The notes below the pieces were generated by a model, which ran no database searches, was not told where the DNA came from, and was given only the letters and a program-made list of their open reading frames with translations. From Neodontobutis hainanensis (Eukaryota > Chordata > Actinopteri > Gobiiformes > Odontobutidae): a DNA stretch of 64,000 bases. Each line of letters opens with the position of its first letter. Within the stretch, counting starts at the first letter, position 1. Shown one piece after another: positions 53,118-64,000 of this stretch. The DNA lies in NCBI GenBank assembly GCA_024349245.1, contig JALDNG010000038.1, forward strand, positions 4,057,501 through 4,121,500, read 5' to 3'. The translations under genes and the position numbers were made by a program.

Positions 53118-55843
53118 ATGAAGAAAAACCAAACTAGGTATAATATTAACCAGCAGTGAAATGAGCCACTGACTCTTATTTCAAAAACAGATTTAAGGGT
53201 CCTACATTTGCAGTGTGACCTTCACTGCTCAATTTAAATCAAGTGTATTAAGTCTACATTGCCGGGTAGCGTTAAAAAAAAAAAAGACCAGAGCCAAAAG
53301 AACTGGTATCGAACACAAGAACCCAAGAAAAGCTCTGTTCCTCTGGTTCACTCAACTCATTCAAACCTTTACATCTCTGACTAAACATACTTTATTTGTT
53401 TCCAAACATGGTGCATAGTTGTTCCTGTTTGCTTGTGTGAAAAGCATGTCGTCTAATAAACATGTCGGTTAGAGTCAGCTGCCTTCTCCATCTCTTAGAT
53501 CTCACTGCCTTTTTTGTTGCCTCTAAGACTCTGTTCAGCCTCTCCGACTGGTTATTGGTGCCTGGTGCTTTGGAGTTGAACTCACTTCATTTTACTCTCC
53601 TGTTATTTTGTATTTGGCAGCTGAAATGCCAAAATGTAATCGAAGTGTCACGCTCCAGTTCTGATGTAAGCCCTGTTGCAGCACAAAGCTTTATTGATTG
53701 AAGGGTCTTGGAAATATTTGAACTGTTTGATTAGTGGGGCGGCTTGTAATTATCACGGGTAATTTAAGAAGCCTGGAGTTTGATAAGTAAGAATCAAAAA
53801 TCCAAATCAATTCTTACTGAAAGCACTATAACAGAAAACACTGCAGCCTGCAGCTACCTGGGTACTTCTTCTTTTCTGTTAATTTGTCTTTTTATGAATT
53901 GTAAACCAAAATGTGGAATGAGACTCATTTTGGCTTGACTAATTCTACCATGAATACAGAAACTGTATCAAGGTTTAGTTTTGAACTATCTTTGTGCTAC
54001 TTAATTTTAATAAAGTAGTAAGTTCTGAAAGACCACAGTGTTCTGTAACTTGAAGCCAAGGTAACCACATTTGGTATAAAAACGATTACTGCATCCAGCC
54101 TTGGGTTTATTCTCAAAAGTCAGCTTAAAATTTAAAATCACAGTTTTTCCTAAACTAAGGCTTAAAAATGTCATTCAACTATAAGGCATTGCTTTTGAAC
54201 ACTACTGCAACTACTTATGGTGAAAGTAATGCGAAAAACATCATTTACAATTAGGTGGAGCTCATCCCAGCAATATGCAACTTCTTCAGAAATTATGTGT
54301 CAATTATTAGTTAGTTATTGGTAGAAACATTTTGGGAAACATCCGAAACATTTCTTAGATCCAGAATAAATCCATTTTGACTTCTAATAATAAATCCTCT
54401 GTAAAAAACAATGCTAAAAACTCCTCAAGTCTACAAGGGATTTGTCTTGTGTTCACAACGGGACAAAATAGCCACTAAAACATAGCCTTTTCATAATTTG
54501 TGTTGTATTTCAAAAGATCAAAGCAACCCTTTTGTGTAAAGCAATTTAAACTTTTGTAGATTTGAAAATACACTTAAAACATTTGGTTTTCTTTCTCCTA
54601 AAGTTGATCAAGGCCATGGCTGGAAATCATTACAAGCGCTCTGCCTTTATACAGCATGTCTTGTAGCCTTTTTAAAACAAGCTACAGCTAAAGGTTTTAG
54701 TTTACAGTTTAAACTGAGTCACTTTATTTGCAGCAGTTTTATGTCAAAATAAGTAGCCTGTAAAGTAACACCAAACAAACAACTAACACATACTTCAGGC
54801 TGAAATCAGAGCCATAAGGAATATGCGCTCCTATAATATTTATCTATAATGCATTAACCCTGTCAAATCCTTTATCGATCACTCAAACATGCAAAGCACA
54901 CACTGCTCACGTGTTTTCAGTTCGGTTGAGGCAGTAACAACAGGTGGCCAGGGGGTAAACGGGGAATTATGTGTTACTATGGCAACACAGCGAAAGGCCA
55001 CACAAACAAAGGAAGAGGGTACATGGATGTGTGTACACATGGAAAATTCCTCACCGAACTCCTAATAATTTTTTGGACTGCGCGTATCATTTATAAAAGT
55101 CCTCTGTGTGCGTTTGAAGATGTTGTAAGCGGCTGCTGGCGCTGTGCAGTCTTCATAAAACATGAAAGTACCCATCATTGATCCTGCTTCTTCTTGATCT
55201 CTCACAAAGCAGCTGTGACTGTGAGGTGATGCCGTCCACCAGGTGATTTTTAAATAGCCTTTATTTTGAAAATACAAAAGGGTGCCTTTAACAATCACAC
55301 ATGTTTTATCATGAGGACACTTCAGCCAATGATAAGAGGCATGGCCGTCTATTCTTTTGTACATGAATGTTTCTATTTTATTTTTTTTTCCAGGGAAAGC
55401 GATAAAAACAGCAGGCTAGAATACATTAGCCTGGACAAACAGTAACCAGAGCAGCAGCCTCTTTTTATTACACCTCTTGCACCTGGAAGCAGTGGGTTGT
55501 GGGCATTTCATTTCCAGGAAGCCTGTGCATGTTGTTTGTGTGATGGCAATTTATTTTTCTGGAGTGGCACAACAAGTGTGTGTTATAGAATGAAGGCTGA
55601 TAGATAAGAACAATATGGGAGATACTTTTCAGTTTCTATTGTTGCTGAGAGCCTTGGCGCTGCTGTTTGGTCGCAGTGAATACCAATGTGTCTGGGTGGG
55701 CTGAGGGACATGCAGGGCCTTGCAGTATGTGCCTCCCTCTCCTTGGACTTGTGTATTCTCCACAGTTCTTCTCACCACCGCAGCACAAATGATTTTCTAG
55801 TTCAGTGGCAACAAGTAAGTTGTTAGGTAAATGTAAATTGGTT
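53118..55843. other. dpp6 intron 1: no gene or clear repeat
   Basis: Nothing recognised beyond A runs (53274-53285) and a T run (55379-55390). Confidence 0.5.
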
Positions 55844-55890
55844 CATTCACCGTCATAGTCGTTCATTGTGAATGACTATGACGGTGAATG
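55844..55890. repeat. near-perfect 47-nt hairpin
   Basis: CATTCACCGTCATAGTC at 55844-55860 is followed, after 13 bases, by its exact reverse complement at 55874-55890. The inner 13 bases (GTTCATTGTGAAT) extend the stem by a G:T pair and four more pairs, leaving a 3-nt loop: 22 pairs in all. Confidence 0.93.
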
Positions 55891-55892
55891 GG

Positions 55893-55985
55893 TGTCCGTC
55901 AGTGCTTATGTAAACTGTGGGTTGTCCAGGGTCTCACACCACAGCAGCTGGGACAGGCCCCAGCCCCCCATAAACCTGTAATGGC
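55893..55985 (-). repeat. dispersed repeat fragment, same family as 13880-14005, reverse
   Basis: The + strand reads TGTCCAGGGTCTCACACCAC then AGCAGCTGGGACAGGCCCCA, the inverse of the CCTATCCCAGC...CACCCTGGACA motif series. It directly follows the hairpin. Confidence 0.55.
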
Positions 55986-58900
55986 AGCAACTCCAATATC
56001 TGTGTGTATTGCAAGGAATTAGTTATGGCTGACAATGTGATAGATATTTGGACCCTTTATATGTTAAAACAATGGCCAATCAGAGCTTTAAATATTGTAG
56101 CATGACTGAATTAGTTAAAAAGTAGTTAGTAAAAGCAGTTTGACAATTGCAGTTGGAAGCTATTGTGCTTTGTATTTCTTTATACAGTATATGAGCCACT
56201 TTAATTTTGCCAAAGTGGATTTAACTATTGATAATAACACCATGTTCTTGTGATAAGTGTAAAACAGAAAACATGGATGCTAAATATTGTACTTTTTAAC
56301 AGTCTTTTTTCTAGTTTTAAACACAGTCAGCATCTAACAACTTTAGCTTCATGAATTAAAACATTGTATGTTTTATCTACACTAATCTCCCTTTATATTA
56401 AATGCAAGCAGAACCTGCAACCTCAAATATTGAGTCCCTAAATCATGGAAAATTGCCACAGCTCTTTGAATTGAAGGTTCACAGACTGTACTTCTGTAAA
56501 AAATAACATTTTATGACAATCACTTAAAACATATTAGTGAGGGCTTATTTGTTCATCTTCAAAACATTTATAAAATATCCGTTTTCGTTGGCACTGATGT
56601 TTAACACAGAAATCTCATAGACTGAAATGATCTGTATCTTCCCCTTTACTCATTTTACAGTCTGACTGAGACGTGTGAAAACATCAGTGATACAATTTGT
56701 TAACTGTAACATCTCTGCATTTTATTTACATTTAGCCTAAATGTTTGGCAATGAATGCACATATGACAAACTGTGTAAAGTGAACCCATTCACATTAATC
56801 GGTGTCGGTTGTTTTAAATCCATTCATCTTACTTTTTGTTTCTAGTTGCAACTGAATAAACATAGGATTAACTTTGTAACAAGAATGAAGCAACGGCTGT
56901 TTATTTTCACTGATTATCCACACAAATCTAATTTAACTCAAAGTTAACTCACAGTTAGCACATAACACATTTATAAGAGTATGGCTTTAACTTTAGAAAT
57001 GAATTGCTATAATGATTCCTCGTGTTATCTTTGAGTAGATGTCAGATACTAATGCAGCTAAAACCCTAAGGCTGACCACACAACTATGTATCTGTGTCTG
57101 CAAAAATCTCAATGCTGTACCTTTTTTTTTAGTGTTTTAGTCATTGTCTTTTCTTCACTTTTGCTGCTGGCATTAACAGATGAGGAAGCTTTGATTTGAC
57201 TGAACACTTTGCCTCCTGTGACAGATATGCCGACAAAATGCCACTGAATTTGTGATGAAACGCAGTGAAACCCAGTCTGTATTCAGATTTGTTCCATAAA
57301 GTTGTTTGTAGCGAGACTGTTCTAATGTTTTATACATGCCAGTCAGGAAAAAGCTTTTTTTTGTTATGTGAGTGCCTCATTACCGGTTTTGCCATGTCAT
57401 AATGCATGTTAAGTGCAAAGGCTATAGGAGGAGCAAGCTTCATAAAGTCCTTTTGACTCTATGGTAATGAAAGCAAAAAAGAAACAGGAAGCTAGTGATT
57501 AATTGTCTTATGAATATGTGCAGTTGTGTTTAAATGAGCAGTTTTCTATAGCACATTGGTTTTGTTGACAGTGTTTACATTCTGCAACAGTTTAAAGCTA
57601 ATAAATTGGAAGTATTCCCATGTGTTTCTCTGCTAACTCCTCTTCAGGCAGGAGGTACTGGTGACTCTTTACAGAGACGTGATCTAGTGCAATCTGTGAG
57701 GGAAGGTCATGTGGCTGTGGCGCCTCCCCCCTCCCTAGAATCTCTCTAATGGACTGGAAGAGATTCACTCTCAAATAAAGCAAACAAGCCGGAAAAAAGC
57801 ATAAGAACAACATGCATGCACGACCACGCATTCACACGACCACGCATTCACACTCACAGCGTCTGGTGGAAATGAGTTCTCCTGCCGTGAGCGAGAAACA
57901 AGCTGTTTATGTACAGCCCGTGTTAGGACCTTTTGTATGGCAAAACAAGTAATTGAACAGTGTTAATAATTTATTTAAGGAAGAATTAAAACAAGGATTT
58001 TTGGTTTGGGTAATGAGTCTGATCAAGATTACTACTATCAGGAAAAGAGCCATCATTGTGGAAGTAAAAAGCAGCATAGATTTTTGACTGGCCACATTAA
58101 CAGTTCATTACTATTCACTCGGTGTGTGTGTGTGTGTCTAAGGAACCATAAGACTTTGTCACGCTGTAATAATTTGATGATTTGCATCTGTTGTTGGACC
58201 GGGAGGCTGCGTCTGACCAGCCGTTGCCAGTCCAAACCACTTATTTGGCAGTTTGTTAACAGCTGGTGCCATCTCAAGCTTGTCATAAGTGTCATTAAAC
58301 AATCCTCCAGACCCCTGACTTGCTTGTCTACGTCTCCTGGTAAGAGCACAAATTAAAAGTACATTACACTGAAGCTAAATGTTGACACTCATTACACTGT
58401 GAGGCTAGGGCATGTTTAATTTGGAAAGAAAACAAGCTGTTGATGTGATACTTTAACTGCATTTTCCCCATAGCTAAAGAAATAAGGTCTATACAATCCC
58501 TTACACATTGAACCACATTGGGCCCACTGCGCTCATGCATTCAGAAACCACACATTAAACACATGGAATATGCACTAAAGTATAGGAAATATGCTAATAT
58601 CAGCACAACACAGGCACACATAAGAGTTAATGAGGTATACCTTGCGAAAGGCGAGGGCATCTGATCCATAGAGAGAACGTGCAGACATAAGACATGGAGC
58701 CATTTAGGTGCTAAAGTGATGTTTCCAAAGCCTTCATCTGCATTTACTCCAAATAAATCAAGCACAGATGTAGCACTTACTCATGCTGTAAAGCTGTTCT
58801 TATGGAAATTCTTTGTGTTAGAACAGTGCTGGCTTTAGAAAATCTTTCCTATTCCAAATAATGTGCTTGTATTTATCATGTGCGCTTTTAATATGAATCA

Positions 58901-60689
58901 CCACTTGGATTCGAGGCGACATTGCTGCTTAAAAGTTACATTTTACTCTTTCATACTTTAGTTTTATTCAGCATATTCCTCATATGCAACAATATTTACA
59001 AACTTTTAGTCAAATATGCAACCTTGTAGTTTAAAAGTATTTTGTAAATGTAAATACTTTTGGATATCTAATTAATGCAACTCCAACAACAGAGACTACG
59101 AGACTGTTAAAACAATTACAACTTCAAAGATGTAAATACATGGTTGATAAGTTATTCCATCAGTCAGTTCTTTTTTAACGGCACCATCTAAGCTTCATGT
59201 TATGATGTATGCTCAAAGAGTGTGCATTAGAGTCCTACATGTGTGAAAAGAACTTCCCTTGTGTAAGTCAGTTTTATGTTTGAAGGTTATATCTTCATGA
59301 AGTCTGTCCATCAAGCTAATAGCTCAATTGTATCCTCTGAATACACTGTATGTTTTTATGCTTTTAATTTCATTTTATTTTTATGATCCACTGTAAAGTC
59401 CTATTCTGCATTCATTATATTCTGTCCTTCAAATTCAAAGTGCAGCAGCCTTAACTGTGTCCAAAAATGATCCAAGTGTTGAAGTAGATTTTATTGAAAT
59501 AGGCTCATGTTGTGGTCTAATATTTTCTGTACACAGTGAAATGTTGCGAGGTTGCTGCATTCAGGCTTTGGAAACGAGCATACATTTATATTTCTCTATC
59601 TGTGCAGAGAGCAGAGCTTGAATAAAAGGGTCACTAATTAAAGATGGGCTCTCTTGAATGTTAGTCAGATAAGTGTGATTCTAGAGATACATTTCTCACC
59701 TGGAAATGAGTTGCTGTGATTTCATGCTTCACCGAGCAGCTGCACTGATTCGTGTGTCATAGATAATGAAACAAAACTGTGGAGACATTTAGATGAACCC
59801 TTTTTTTTTGCCTTTTTACAACACGTCTACTGTACTCTTGGCTCACTCTGAATATATGTGTGTGCACCCACTCAAAGACAGATAAGGTTGTTAAATATAA
59901 GACGGTGATGAAATCAGCTCCAGCTTTAGCGCCATTCCTACTGTGTGATAACAGACTTTGCTCAGCATTGCAATAGGGACTTGTGTTGTCTCTTTTATTA
60001 TGCATTACACACTTTAGTGCTCTATCATGCTGCTTTTATATCCCCTTATTGTGTGTAAGAAGCTTCTCTCTGTAGAGTTGTTTCTGTTGCCATTTCCCAT
60101 ACTGTGAGTCCCACTTGTGTCTGTGCAAAGTTGCATAATATATACCTTTAGCTTTCAGGAGAGGACTTTATACCACGCTCATCTGCAGAAAAAAAAAACC
60201 TCCTGAAGGATTTTATGTGTAAAGGGGAAAATTGATTGTTTGAGACAGAACGCTCGGAATAGATTTAGAGGAAATAAATCAGGTTTTACCGTGTTGAGTC
60301 ATAACATAGATTACAATCATCTTTGCTCAACAAGAACAATTGAACTAATTATTGGGCTTGTCAGCAGTGTATAAATACATTGGACTCTTACAGTAAACTG
60401 GTTACTCAAGTTCACTTTATGCAAGTGACTGAAGAGTCCAAGACGAAGAATTATACATTGAACAGATAAAAAGTTAGTTGTTTTTAAAGGTCAGAAAGGT
60501 AGGATTTGTTTATGTACTAATCTGTTGGGCACAACAAACAACATTTAACTATAGGGCTTATCATTTACTTAATACTAGATTAATACCAAATTCATCAAGT
60601 ACTTCAAATATCATTACAGCTTTGAAAGGCTTTGGGCAAAGAAAAAATGTATTCTTTAGTAACATTTATTTGTTTACCCAGTTTTCTTT
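55986..60689. other. dpp6 intron 1: no gene or clear repeat
   Basis: About 4.7 kb. Contains a 17-bp direct duplication CGACCACGCATTCACAC at 57820-57853. Otherwise nothing recognised. Confidence 0.5.
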
Positions 60690-60835
60690 ACTGCAGAGTG
60701 TTGGAGCCTATGCCAGTCTGGGCATGAGATGAGGTGCACAATGGACAAGCAGCGGTAATTGCAAAGCTAACACTTCATTCATGCATGTCTTTGGAAGGTG
60801 GGAAAAAGCTGGAGTGCCACACTTAAACTTGGGCT
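60690..60835 (+). repeat. short dispersed repeat fragment (TGTCTTTGGA.GGTGGGA family)
   Basis: Reads TTGGAGCCTATGCCAGTCTG, then CAATGGACAAGCAGCGGTAA, then CATGTCTTTGGAAGGTGGGA. Same motif order as 31695-32090, strongly shortened. Confidence 0.6.

Positions 60836-64000
<3,165 letters not shown>

Overview
The window looks like vertebrate, most probably teleost fish, nuclear DNA. It is AT-rich and almost entirely non-coding. It carries fish-type repeats: a decayed Tc1/mariner element with long inverted repeats, short hAT-like elements, 3' ends of LINE retrotransposons, and long (TG)n and (AT)n tracts. The only gene I can support is the 5' part of dpp6 (dipeptidyl-peptidase-like protein 6, the Kv4 potassium-channel auxiliary subunit). 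I cannot name the species or say whether it is the dpp6a or dpp6b paralogue.

Gene layout. Exon 1 of the short (DPP6-S type) isoform lies on the + strand at 35235-35291. It codes 19 residues and sits in a CpG-rich island (about 34.9-35.4 kb) that looks like its promoter and 5'UTR. A phase-0 intron of 27,556 bp follows. Exon 2 (62848-62962) codes the conserved cytoplasmic motif and the whole transmembrane helix. Intron 2 then runs off the right edge. Everything left of about 34.9 kb is either upstream DNA or an intron of longer dpp6 isoforms whose first exons would be further left.

Region by region. 1-2896: unique non-coding DNA. 2897-3522 and 5778-6544: two arrays of the same 20-bp minisatellite. 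6545-9161 and 9419-12035: two almost identical 2,617-bp copies in direct orientation with a 257-bp spacer; copy 1 abuts the second minisatellite array. 12-35 kb: unique DNA with scattered repeat fragments, a 346-bp hAT-like element at 20.36 kb, LINE 3' ends, and a (TG)52 tract. 35.3-62.8 kb (dpp6 intron 1): more LINE ends, an (AT)n/T(n) tract, a 434-bp hAT-like element with a perfect 8-bp target duplication, a dead Tc1-like transposon (51.67-53.12 kb) and a near-perfect 47-nt hairpin.

The long open frames over the minisatellites are artefacts: the repeat unit contains no stop in any frame. I found no RNA gene, CRISPR array, virus or multi-gene system. The most unusual things are the shared-variant minisatellite pair, the near-identical duplication next to it, and the 5' leader architecture of dpp6.
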